A stretch of DNA of 64,000 bases from Isoetes taiwanensis (lineage: Eukaryota; Streptophyta; Lycopodiopsida; Isoetales; Isoetaceae), in the NCBI GenBank assembly GCA_021234155.1, contig JAJEKV010000051.1:1-64000 (forward strand), written 5' to 3'. The notes under the pieces were generated by a model. That model was not told the DNA's origin. It saw nothing but the letters and a program-made list of their open reading frames with translations, and ran no database searches. The position numbers and the translations under genes were made by a program. Below, piece after piece: positions 34,142 to 45,423 of this stretch; positions within the stretch are counted from its first letter, which is position 1, and every line of letters begins with the position of its first letter.

Positions 34142-35112
34142 GTCAATGGTGCCTCTCCAACTCAAGATGGTGTGCAACATATTGAAAAGAGCAATATCAA
34201 TGAAAAACCAACTCCTAGCAAGAATGTTGAAGAAAAACAATTAAGGGTGCAATGGAGGAACAAGAAGGTGAGAATCATGCACAAGTGCAACAAGGAAATA
34301 GTAGGCCAAGGAATCATTGTGCTAGCAGATCCTGATGAAAGGCTAGGGGAAGACAATATTGGTATTGCAATTTCGATGTTGGAAGACAACTGGAAAGGTA
34401 AAGGTTTGGGTGACAAGGAATGTTTTGGTTGTGTCAAGCAATTGGAGGTTCCTTGCATCATGGCATGGCCTATAAATAGTGTTCAATTTGTGGAGGATTA
34501 TATTTTTCCAGAGCCTGAGGTTGTTGGGGACAATGATTGTCTTGATATTGATCCATTGGCAGTTGGAACTCTAAACCTAGGCAAAAGGGGAGAAGTATCA
34601 GTTGCCAGACATTATCCTAGCAAAAGAGCCAAGTTGATTAGTGACACCAAACGTGAGACAATGGTGAAGGTTAGGGGCTCAGATTGTTGTTGGAGTGGTT
34701 GTATGCAATTCTTTACAATAGAACAATTGGTGGAAGCAAGAGCCACTTTTCAAAAGTACACTGTTGATGAGAGGAGGACCTACATGTACACAATCTTCGA
34801 GCATGCACTTCTGGATGAAAGAAATCCAAACAGAAAAAGATACCCTTTGCTAGGCAAATGGATATGTCCAAAAGCATGGCAGAATATCCATGCAATTCCA
34901 ACTTCTTCATGGCATAATTGGCAAAAAAAACAGGCAGAGGGGAACAGGATTGCTTTACATGGAAATAATGGTTTGTTGAGACCAACAGCTAGGATCTTGG
35001 CTGCCAGGGAGATATTTGAAAAATATATTGATTTCAATGCAGAGTCTATGCCACACAAAAGCAGAAGGGATGAAAAGGGAAGAGCAGTTGTTGGTTTTCC
35101 AATAATCAATGT
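34142..35112 (+). pseudogene. DUF7869-type protein, N-terminal exon
   Basis: An open frame from a TGCCTAG acceptor (about 34141) runs past 35100. It contains RVQWRNKKVRIMHKCNKEIV, a cysteine-containing middle (VRGSDCCWSGCMQFFTIEQL) and YTVDERRTYMYTIFEHALLD. This matches the usual N-terminal arrangement of plant, algal and animal proteins that carry the DUF7869 domain. The frame is cut near 35112 by inserted DNA and resumes near 38243. The role is unproven; the C-terminal D-N and G-H-T-H motifs suggest an RNase H-fold, transposase-like enzyme. Confidence 0.45.
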
Positions 35113-38100
35113 TAGGGTTAGGTCGCGACTAGGGCGGCGGCAGGCGGCCGCCCATCTCGTGCAGCAGACTGATTTCTCCTTGCTTGCTGGAAGAGCGGCC
35201 GATGCTAGGCCACTGGCTCCTACATTCTGTTTGTTCTTTTGCAGAGTGGAGAATAGAGTGCTAAGCATTTCACATCCTGCCACAATCGTTCTTTCTTTGG
35301 AGCTCGCCTTAGCTTCTGAAGGAGATCATAAGTGCAGGATTTACGGTCGGAATAGATGCTCGCTTCTTCTTCTGTGATCTAACCAAAATGGGTAGCCATG
35401 AAGAAACCTCGGCCAAGTGGTATGCCTTTCCCTTGTTTGACGTGCTGCATCTGCTGTAGCGTTGTAGAGGGCTGCACTCACTGTAGCCAAATATGCTGCA
35501 CTCACTGCAGCTCAGGGATTCAAATGTAAGCTGGTTTCATTTTCATCTCAAAGAAGGTGTGGGCACAATCAGTTGGCTAGGTTTTTTCGTACTGAACATG
35601 GAGGACAGTTTCTTTCTTTCAAGGTAATGTGCTACGTTTGGGATTTAGTTGTGGCAAGCATGAGTTTGATTGGTGGAGTCCTATTACCCCTGTTCACTGT
35701 GGCACTAGCTTTGGTTTTGGGTATGTCAAAGTTCTGTCTACTACAGGTTGGGTACATCAAGAAGAGGGCACTGGATTTATTTAGCCGGCATCCATGGCGC
35801 TTTTATTGCAGTGGCTTACCTGATAGCTGAATAGAGGTGAGACATATTTAGTTTTCTTGTGCTTGAGAAGTTGCCTCTGTATGAAAGCTTTCGGAGCTAC
35901 TTAAGGGTGTGCGAAGGAGATTCCTCAAGCATGGTAGCTTTAGCTTGAGCCAAGCTATTGTTTGTTTAGAGAGCTTTGGTTTTTGGTGGCTGTGCTATCT
36001 TGCTTATGCTTTAGCCATGATCGTTCTGATCTGTTACACTTGCTCCATGGAGACAAGTTCTGTTTTTTATGCTTGCCCTCTTCCATCCCAGCTAGAAGAT
36101 GGTGTAGGCTTCAGGAATTTGCACCTCAAAAGCAATTTACAATAGCTACTGACTCCATGAGGCATAGGGACGGGAGGACCACATGTTCTCATAGTTGCCT
36201 ACTAGAGATGGTGGGTAGAGACAGGGAAAGTGAAGCCCAAGTGACAACCATGGACAAGGGAGGTGGATGTGGACCACCCTGTTATAGGGGAGGCCCTAGA
36301 ATCATCTATGTTCCAAGGAAGATGGTGAGTATAGGTACTCCAAGTACGAGACATCGGAAATGGGTTCTTATTCTCCCAGTAGTACTGGAGTATGGATAGA
36401 ATATGGGCCGAGTTAAGGCGAGGGATAAAGGAAAAAGGGAAAAGAGAGGAAAAATGAAGAAAAAAGGAAAAGGGAGGGGAAAAGGACAAAAGGAAAGGGA
36501 GAAAGGTAAAAGGGGAAATACAAAAATAAAAGATAGATAGATAGATAGACGAAAATAGAAAAATAAAAGGGGAAAGTGGGAAAAAGTAAAAAAAAAGATG
36601 GGGAACTGAAAAAGGGAAAGGGAAGGAGAAAATGAAAAAAGGAAAGGCAAAAGGGCCGAAGGAAAAGGAGAAAGTGAAGGCAAAAGGGCCGAAGGAAAAG
36701 GGAAGGGGAAAAAGAAAGGAAAAAAAAGTGGAGAAAAAGGGAAGGGAAAAAGGGCATAGAAAAAAGGGAAAGGGAAAGGGAAAAGGAAAAAGGCGAGGGA
36801 AGGGGGAAAATGAAAGGGAAAAAAAGGGAAGAGAGAAAGTGTTGGGAGAGGAGAAAAATGGAATGGAAAAAGGGCCATCGGGAAAAGGGAAACGGGAAGG
36901 GAAAGGGAAAAGGAAAAGGGTGAAAGCCACGGGAAAAAGGGGAAGAGGAAAAGGGTGAATAAAGGGGAAAAGGGAGGGAAAAAGAGTATGAAAAAATGGA
37001 AGGGAAAAAGGAGAAAAGAGAAAGGATGAGGAAAGAAGAAAAGGGAAGAGAAAATGGCATGGGATAAGGGAGGGAAAAAGTGAAAGGTTTGGAAAATAAG
37101 GAAAAGGGAAGGAAAGGGAAACGAAAAGAAAAAAGCAAAAGAAAGGGGGAAAGCGAAGCTAAAAAAAGGGAAGAAGGAAATGGGAAAAGGGAAGGGGGAA
37201 AGGGCACGAGATAAAAGGAAAGAGGATAAGGAAAGGCAAAAAGACATGGAAAAAGGGAACGCGAAAGAAAAAAGAAAAAGGGAGGGGAAAGGGAACTTGA
37301 AAAAAGTGCACGAAGAAAAGGGAAGAGGTAAATGGGAAAAGGGAAGGGCGAAGGGCATGGGAAAAAGGGGAAGAGGGAAAGAGAAAAAGGAAGGCAAAAA
37401 AGAGCATGCAAAAACGGAAGCAAAAAAGGGCATGGGAAAGGAAAAGAGAAGGGGAAAAAAAGGGAAAAAAGGCATGGAAAAAGGAAAAGTGAAAGGAAAG
37501 AAAATAGAAAAAGAAAGGGGGAAAGGGAACCTGGAATAAGGGCATGAGAAAAAGGGAGGGAAGGGAAAAAGGGGACAAGATAAACGGAAAGAGGAAAAGG
37601 ATGAAGAAAAGGGAAAAAAGAAAGCGGAAAAATGCATAAAGGAAAAAGAAAAGGGGAAAGAGAAAAAGGTGGAGAAAAGAGGAAAATGGGCATAGAAAAA
37701 AAGGGAAGAGAAAAAATGTGGAGGAAAGGGCATGGAAAAGGGGAAATGGAAAAGGAAAGGAAGAGGAAAGGGGCAAGGAAAAGGAAAAAAGGCACAAAGA
37801 AGGGAAGAAGAAAGGGGTCGAGAAAAGAGGAAAACGAAACGGAAAAAAGTCCATCAGGAAAAGGTGGATGGGAAAGGGAATAGGGAAGGAACGCGGAGGG
37901 GGGAAAGGGTGGAGAAAAAAAAGGGGGAAAAAGAAGAAAAGAAAGCATGTAAGGAAAACGAGAAAAAAGGTAAAAAAAATGAAAGTGTGTAGGGAAAAGA
38001 AAAAGGATAAAAGCGAGATAGAGCAAATGGCATAAGGGACGAGGAACAACGTCGAATGCTTTAATAGTGGAGCTCTTTTAGGTTATTCTCTTATTGCTAT

Positions 38101-38157
38101 AATATATCATTTATAGATTCTCAGCTTATGCCCAGCAACGCTGGGCACCGTTCCTAG
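35113..38157 (+). mobile_element. composite insertion ending in a Helitron 3' terminus (element E)
   Basis: The right end has hairpin GCCCAGCAACGCTGGGC at 38130-38146 and CTAG at 38154-38157. From about 36410 to 38030 the plus strand is almost pure purine, the sense-strand equivalent of the tracts in Helitrons C and D. The part 35113-36400 is of mixed composition with exon-like stretches, perhaps captured. The canonical 5' end was not found, so the left boundary is taken from where the DUF7869-type frame breaks, and is approximate. Confidence 0.55.
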
Positions 38158-38242
38158 TTGTATGAGAATGTTTTATCTGGCCTATTGTGGAGCCCATTCC
38201 AATAAGGTCATGTACCCGATTTTTGCTATCAATAGAAAATTA
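38158..38242 (+). mobile_element. retroposon 3' tail fragment
   Basis: TATCTGGCCTATTGTGGAGC and a following AT-rich, A-rich tail match, in the opposite orientation, the poly(A)-linked segment at 4160-4230. About 85 bp sit between the Helitron end and the resumed DUF7869-type frame. Confidence 0.4.
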
Positions 38243-40204
38243 AAAAAGCTTGCCTACAAACAAAAAATTAAAAAGAGCAGTTGTTGAGAAAAGGTTGCCA
38301 TCACATTGTACTCAAAAGAGTATTTTGGAAGAAGTGAATTCCCTACTTCGAGAATTGGGAATTCTTCCAATATCCCAACCTAGCTTTAGTAGGTTATGGA
38401 AGAAGCATTTCAATCATGTCACCATAGCAACTTCAAACAACTTTGCAAAGTGCAATTTATGTGCTAAGTTGAAGGAGACTCTTGATAAGACTGTGCAACC
38501 TAGTCAAAGGGCTAGGATAAGGGAGCATATGAAGGACCATATGACTGACCAACTATCATGTAGATCATGTTATTGGATGTGGAGGACTTTATCTGCATTG
38601 GAACCCAATAACTATTTATGTATTATACATGACAAGATGGACCAACAAAAGACTTGTCTTCCACAATTCAAGTACATACCAAAGTCATGTGAAAGATCAT
38701 ACCCTTTTACGGATCTCAATGGATGGGGCAATCTTGCATGGGGGCGACTCAAACCTACTATGGCCATTTTAGTTTAGAGTTGTGGAGTGATGGTCCAGAT
38801 TTTCATATTGGGAGTATCATGAGGTGTTTGAGAAACTATGAAAATAGATACAATGGTCACCTCCAGGACCCTACAAACTAGCAGGTGCACTACATAGAGC
38901 ATTATTAGATGGAAACCCTATATTGAAAAGTTCAGCAAGGCAAGGTTTAGGAAGCATGGGTCTAATGAACATGTTGGGGCTTCAACTTCACGTGCTAGAC
39001 CTCAAGATCTACCCAAAAGGTTTCTCTTGCAACTTGATAATTGTGCGGGCCAAAATAAGAACAGGTGGATGTTTTCTTTCCTATCCTACTTAATGTTTTG
39101 TGGGGATATTTGAAAGAGTTAATTTAGGGTTTCTTATGCCCGGGCATACCCATGAGGATGTGGATGCATTATTTGGCAAATATAATTGTATACTGAAGCA
39201 GCAGACAGTGACCAACTTTCCTAGGCTAATGGAAATCTTGCATGAATGCACTACTCCAAACCCTATAGCTTCTCTCATAGAAGAAGTGCCCGATTGAAAG
39301 AGCTTTGTGGATGGTTATACATTGGATCTTGAAGGTCATTCCAGGCCTCTGCAGTTCACTTTTTGGGTGAGAGATGGGATTCCAATCTTCCAATGGAAGA
39401 TGAGACCTTCAGAGGATGAGTGGAGAGGAGGGAGGAAATATGGCGTAGAGATGAGAATGGCAAGCCTACGATACCTCTAGGTCAACCAAAATCTCTAAAA
39501 CCTACTGAAGAAGTGAAGCAATTGGGATTGACTAAGGAAGGAATCCAGGATTATATAAAGCATTGGCAAACCAATCCAGATGACACCAATCATGCCTTGG
39601 TGGCTTACTGGAAGAAGGTGATTAACCTGTTGGGGGAGATAGACACATCCTCAGATGAATTGAAAGAAGGGTGGTTGCCTAAAACTAGGTGGAAGACCTT
39701 AGCAGGTTCTGAGGATGTTGATGACACTGTAAGTAGCATTCGCAAGCAATATGCTCCTCCTTCTTCTGACAAACACTATGTTGGTCCTAAGAACAATAGG
39801 CCAAAGTTCTAGGCATGGATGCTTATGAACCTTCCACTGACTTGGAATGCCACCAATTTGTGGTAGTAAAGCCAGCAGATTTAGATACATATCCAGTCTG
39901 GTTGGGGTTCACTATCTCTGATATTTGCAAAGAAGAAGGTAATATTAACTTCAACCATGTGCGGGTGGAATGGTGGTGTCCATTGCATCAGTTGACCAAC
40001 GTATCGGATAAAGAAAGGTACTCAGATTGTTGGACAAAGAGATGGAGGAGAAATCCGAGTGATCCTGATCTTTGGCTAGACTATGAAAGTGTTTTGTACT
40101 CATGGACTCCAAACACTATTCCAGCTAGAAATGCGAGAATTACAATACCTCAGGATGTCAGGAAGAAGGCTATGATATCATTGGGGGTGCTTGAAGAAAG
40201 TTGA
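38243..40204 (+). pseudogene. DUF7869-type protein, C-terminal part, frameshifted
   Basis: The frame resumes as LPTNKKLKRAVVEKRLPSHC with FAKCNLCAKLKETLDKT (CxxC) and NNYLCIIHDKMDQQKT. After a shift near 38750 the text continues in the next frame. Around 39010-39180 come LLQLDNCAGQNKNRWMFSFL, then GFLMPGHTHEDVDALFGKYN: the D-N-x-x-x-x-N-K-N and G-H-T-H-E-D-x-D signature of DUF7869. Further open pieces at 39420-39812 and 39815-40204 give the C-terminal part. At least two frameshifts and a stop near 38880 show decay. It is the same gene as 34142-35112. Confidence 0.55.
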
Positions 40205-40668
40205 ATAACTATGTAAATTTTTTTTATCACGTTTTTATGATATGGTGCTATATATATTGTGAAATATTGACTATTTTGTAAATAATATGAGATTACATTT
40301 TCATACTTTTGAGGTGGTTTGTGTGAATTTGAATATGCTATAAAAAACATACAATATGAAATTTGTCCTAAAATTAAGACATAATCCCAATTTAATTGAA
40401 TGATGGTTCTTGCTATGTGAGAGCAAATAACCCTTGTCATTTTAAATGCTGGGTCAACTCCAATATTATATTTTTTTGCATTTAAAAGGACATTTAAAAT
40501 GCACAAGCTTGAAATCATGTCATATCAGCATAAAATCACCTAGGCCACAAGGTTACATAGGAAATTGTTTCTCCTTATGCCATTACGCTTGGTAAGGGCT
40601 TGAAGAGTTTGTCGTGGTCTGTAATGATTCGCTTTTATCATTGCGACAATTACACACGCCCAACTTAT

Positions 40669-40696
40669 GCCCAGCAACGCTGGGCACCGTTACTAG
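40669..40696 (+). repeat. Helitron 3' terminal hairpin and CTAG (element G)
   Basis: Hairpin 40669-40685, CTAG at 40693-40696, T follows. It stands about 460 bp downstream of the DUF7869-type gene. No matching 5' end was identified, so it is unknown whether that gene lies inside this Helitron. Confidence 0.8.
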
Positions 40697-42107
40697 TAAG
40701 CTATATATTATTATGAACTAGTTGTATAGTTTATCTAACATATGTAATTATTGGCGGGAGGAATCTTTAGTCCCACAAAAGCAAGGGGTCTGCTTCTTCC
40801 TCACAACCACCGAAAAATCGACAAGCAGGCTAAACCGGGGCCTGCTTCTTCATCACGACCACGGAATAACAAGCAGGCTAAACTGGATAAGATTAAATTT
40901 GCAAGGTAGATATCCAAAGATTGACACGTTTTTTTGTCTGCCGATGTAGCCAGGGATGATTTTTGCATTTGGAGACATTTGTGCAATAGTTGGCAGCTTT
41001 GCAATAGTTGGCAGCTTCGGAATGGTTTGTGACATCTGTGCGATAATTTTGTTTTGTCTATGAGAGCAGAGTGTAAGAAGGCGTCGTGAATTGGGCTTCC
41101 ATCCATCATCTCTAAACCGATGGCGAATAATTGTGTAGGTGAAGAACTGCAATTACAGTGATTTAACAGCAAAATCTCTGTGCTCCCACAATTAATTGCA
41201 AGTCTTCGAACGAATCACACCTGAATCAATAGGCCTATCTCCAAGCGGATTTCAGCCATGGAGCTCCATGTGCTAACTAATCTCGCTGCACACAGCAGTT
41301 CTGAAAAGCCACGATTGGTCAAAATTTTTGTCTGTCTCACTCTGCATGTTCGATCTTCCTTTTATATACTGTAAAACCCTTATGAATTCCAAACTTTTCT
41401 AGATATTACATGAATGCTAGATGTCGATTTCCAACAGGACCAGGGCTTTAATTCCGAATCTATTGGCGGAAAGTGGAGCGGCTCTTCCATTGATCAAAAA
41501 TCAGGGCAACGTTGGCTTGTGGATGATCTGCTTTGCGAAGAAGAGATAGCACTTCTGCGCTGTCAAGTGCTCAAAGTATCCATGCTTTTGTAGGAAAACT
41601 TCCTTTCCTAAAAACAATGAACGCCCTCCCATTGCCAAAGCTTCAAAAGGCATGTTTCTGGCGTGAAATAAGTTGTGAGGCTTCTGATTCTCCCATAGCT
41701 ACAGATTGATGTCAGACCTTTGACAGTTGTACCATGTTATATTGCACGTACCCATCTAGCCTTTCCCATCATGCTAAACGTCTGATACAGAACAGAAAAT
41801 GGCCATGTTCTTAAAGTTCTGTTCTGATCTTAGCCCTTCCTTTCTTCTTGATTGCCACTGTTGATTTCCTCCCCCCTTTTTTTCCTTGGACAGAAATGGG
41901 GTCTTTTACGGCCTCAGCTATGGCGGCTCTGGGTTTTGACAATGTGCCTTTTCATAAGTGGTTCGAACTTCCAAGAGCAGAGGGAGTGGCGGTTCCCTAA
42001 GGATTTGTAGGTTGGAAAAAGCATGCAGTGAATTTGACGAATGCTAGCAGTGAAATGAATTTATGCGACTCTAGATTTATGCAATGCTAGAAAATAAGTT
42101 TATTTCC
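40697..42107. other. 1.4 kb without a supported gene
   Basis: ORFs are short and overlapping on both strands. An internal tandem of GCAATAGTTGGCAGCTT occurs at about 40983-41015, and paired blocks CACAACCACCGAAAAATC / CACGACCACGGAATAAC lie at 40802 and 40854. Nothing else recognised. Confidence 0.35.
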
Positions 42108-42660
42108 TCCAAAGGTAAATGTTCTACTTTGGCAGGTGATTCATCGCTCTTTGAGAGTTAATGAGATCGTTCATCGCTTTAAGCCGGGAGTAAGCCCACT
42201 TTGCCCAATGTGTGAGCGGTGCATTGAAACATTGGAGCACTGTTTATATTTGTGTGCAGTGCTGAGTAGTCTTAGGTCCTGGCTGCATTCTCTTTTTGGA
42301 GTATCTTTGGATAGTCAGCACTTTCTTTTGGGTATTTATCCAAATCAGTGGACCGCTTCTAAAAGGATTGCATTTCACATGGCAAAATCTTCGCTAATAT
42401 GGAGTGTATGGAAGCGAAGGCGAAGAAAGGTCTTTTATGATAAGCGTATTTCTTCTCAGGTGGTGCTTCAAGAAATTCGTAAGAAGTTGTATAATTGCTT
42501 TCAGATCTCCAATTGGCCTGATCGTATTAAAATTCCAATATAGAGTGATCATCTAAAAGTGATTGATGCTTCAGGGACATTTCTTACTTCTGGAAGTACT
42601 TTGTAATATTTTGAGTGTATAATATGAAGTAAAACACGTTCTTCAAAAAACAAAAGTTTA
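42108..42660 (+). mobile_element. LINE 3' end with zf-RVT domain
   Basis: The open frame to 42543 reads VNVLLWQVIHRSLRVNEIVH, then PLCPMCERCIETLEHCLYLC, the C-x-x-C...H-x-x-x-x-C zinc-binding region (zf-RVT) at the C-terminal end of plant non-LTR reverse transcriptases, followed by a basic KRRRRKVF stretch. About 110 bp of 3' UTR and an A-rich tail (AAAAAACAAAAG) follow. The polymerase and endonuclease domains are absent, consistent with 5' truncation at insertion. Confidence 0.75.
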
Positions 42661-42849
42661 TAGATGTCTTGTGGGATATATATATTAGAGTTGAAATGTA
42701 AATAATACCTGTTTTTTAGTACGCAATGTTGTTAATTATACGTGTTTGATACAAATAGGATAGTACATTCTATTTCTTGCATGTAGAAGAGATATTTGAT
42801 CTAGAGCCGACTTATCTTACATCATTGTCCATGTTGGTAATGACACAAT

Positions 42850-43195
42850 ATCTTAACAATCACAAAAATCTTGGCATCTATGATTCACAAAAATCTTGAC
42901 ATCTATGATTCATTCATACTACCTTATAATGGCCACTTAGATGTAGATGGCCAAGTTATAGGTGTGTGTGCATATGCAATAAAAAGATTGTCAACCTTTT
43001 GTATTCATGGTCAATGTATTGGTTAGATCCAGACATCAATTTCTTTTGCCACCATTTGCACTTCACAATTAATGTATTGGATAGATCCAAACACCAATTC
43101 CCTTTGCCACCATTCGCACTTCACACAAATCTCCTATGTGGCATCAATTCCCTTTGCCACCATTTGCATTCCACACAAATCTCTTATGTGTATCA
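42850..43195. repeat. short tandem repeats
   Basis: CACAAAAATCTTGGCATCTA is duplicated at 42861 and 42887. Between 43020 and 43195 a unit of about 60 bp (AATTCCCTTTGCCACCATTT...CACTTCACACAAATCTC) recurs about three times with drift. Confidence 0.55.
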
Positions 43196-43553
43196 CTTTA
43201 TTATATTCTAGGAAATTCTTCATATTTGGAATTGATAATGGTGGGTTTCATTTTTGGAAGTTTCTGAGCTGACATGAAGATCGACATTCACATCATTTCG
43301 AACTACCACAAAATCGATAAAGAGAAATGTTCCGCCGCGATAAATTTCTTGTATTTCTAAGTCTAGAGGGCCATGGAAAGAAGACGGTTCTAACATCCAT
43401 GAGGATAAAACTAGTCTATGGGGCCCTATATAGTATGGGTTCCGCAACCGGGGGCTCAAACATGAGAACTCAATAATGTTTACAACAATGAACTGGCCAA
43501 TTTGTGCTAAACTATAATGAGCATGCAAAATTATAGCAACAGGAAATGCTTAC

Positions 43554-44690
43554 CTCGTAACGGTGATACTGATCTGCTGCTGGATCTGGCGAGGTACCAT
43601 CTGCAATTTTTCCTGTGCACAAAATTCACACATTAGAACATCAATGCCTATCAATGAAATTGATCGATTGTCGCACTCGATAGGGACCTGGTTGTTCTGC
43701 TGCCACATCCCACACATTAAGCCCTTTGCCATCGATTCGAGCTGCACCTTCGTGCTGAACCAAAAAATAATCCCATCGATCCGAGACATCGGATCGAAAT
43801 TCTAGAATGGGGCGAGCATGCATGTCTTGCATGCATGCATGCGGCGCATGCCTTTTCTGGTTGGGAGATCGCTATATATATTAGGCGAGGTTCTTCATCA
43901 ACGTCTCATCGGCGCTTCCTCTTCTCTCTCAACAGTACCTTATTCTCTTTTCTTTGAACCCACCCTTCCCCCCTTCTTTGTTTAATGTATTTGTCGCCTG
44001 GCACGCGTGACCAGCCCCTCTATTTGAAGAGGTTTTTGTTTTATTGTCGCGTGGCACGCGTGATCAGCCCCTCCACTTTGGGAGGTTTGTTTTGTCACAT
44101 TTTTTCTTGTATTGGTGATGTGCAGGTATAGGCTGGCGAGCGGCAGCAGCTTCGACTTCTCCATTCGTGGGTTTTGGATGCGAATTCTCTGCCTTACGTT
44201 TTCCAAGCCCCTTGTCGAAGGCTTATCACTAGGGTTTTTCCTCGAAAACCCGAAAGGGCGGGGTTTTTTAATCCCGGTGATAAGTTTTCGGCAGGTACAC
44301 AAGCCAAACATCTATTAGCATTGTATTTTATGGGGTCCGAATTATATAATTGGACATTCCCTTTATTTTTTTGTGGGTAGTTCGCATGTGTGCGGCTCCC
44401 ACTATCCACCATTGTAGAAAATATGTTGAGATGATCGGGAGGTTTTTGTGGTTTTCATGCGAGCCCCATTCTAGAATTAATTGTTATCTATTAGATAGCT
44501 ATGGAAGAGAGAGTAACATTTTTTCACAAAAATAAAGACCTGGACAGCAGAAGAACCGGCTCCAAAAATGAAACCGGGAGGAAAGTCCTTTCTGCTTAAT
44601 CCTGAGACAGTGCTCGAGTTGCTGCTGCTCTGTGCATTGCCATAATCAGCCCAGATGAGCAGACTCACAAGGACCAACGCTGTTATGCTC
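43554..44690 (-). pseudogene. GH1 beta-glucosidase fragment, exons 1-3
   Basis: Exon 1 (about 44690-44540) has a hydrophobic leader (ALVLVSLLIWADYGNAQ) and LSRKDFPPGFIFGAGSSAVQ. Exon 2 (43754-43688) has HEGAARIDGKGLNVWDVAAE. Exon 3 (43612-43554) has GKIADGTSPDPAADQYHRYE. Splice sites (CAG|GTCTTT, TTCAG|CAC, CCAG|GTCCC, CACAG|GA, GAG|GTAAGC) and phases agree, and the text matches the start of plant family 1 glycosidases (SSAYQ-EGA, GR-SIWD, PGKI-D). Position 1 is ATA rather than ATG, with a stop upstream. No later exons with the catalytic TLNEP or ENG motifs are seen, so this is a truncated fragment. A MITE occupies intron 1. Confidence 0.65.
43800..44478. mobile_element. MITE-like element X1 with TCTAGAATGGGGC terminal repeats
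   Basis: The left end TTCTAGAATGGGGCGAGCAT and the right end GCGAGCCCCATTCTAGAA are inverted copies. The interior has GCATGC clusters near 43820-43850, a pyrimidine-rich stretch, and a hairpin-forming block at 44210-44290 (CTTATCACTAGGG... ...CCCGGTGATAAG). A close relative is element X3 at 50022-50700. It lies in intron 1 of the GH1 fragment. Confidence 0.65.
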
Positions 44691-45423
44691 TCTCAGCACC
44701 TTTTTTGGGTTGCCTCTAGGGGGGCAAACCCTTGTTTATGTGGGTTTTTGGCATATCCTAGGTATATGCTAGAATATCCCTAGGATATGCTGGTGACTGC
44801 TAAAAACCTATTCTTCCCTGTAAATTGGCGGTCACCTGCGTTGTGGGTCGGGGATGCTTGAACCGGCTAACTGGGAAGACAGACCGAAGCTGCAAGATTT
44901 GTGGCTATGGCTGTAAAGAGCAATCTATTATGTCGAATAGTTTGTGAGGTGTGGCTATGGCAGTAAGAAGTGCTCTGTTTTCTCTCTTCTTTTCTGGACT
45001 TAATAGATGCAGCCTCACAAACGGGTCTCTATCTCAATTCCTGGAGCTATTTTGCAGAAAAAGGGCATTTAATATTCTGGCTATGGCATTACAGAAAGAT
45101 GATTGATGCCCTTTACAACGACAGAGTACACCAGGATGACGGCCATCATTGTAAAATTCCGACGATACTTTGGCAATGTGGGTAACAAAACTACAAAATT
45201 TTTATAGCGTATTGATTTTGAAATTTTTGTTGCACTCAACCTCATTTTATTTTTCAGTGTACATTTCTTCGCCCACAAATTGATGAAAGACCAGTAAGGT
45301 ATGCTCTGCGTTGTATTCTGTGTCGTCAAAAAAATTTTGTTGTAGATTTTAATACAGAATTCTTTGGTGATTCTCATAAATTCAGATTATCTGGACAGAC
45401 TTTGTGACTTTGGTGAATTACAG

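Noticed and set aside
36306-38049. Frames of up to 537 codons on the minus strand of the purine tract
   Set aside because: Same composition artefact, in element E.
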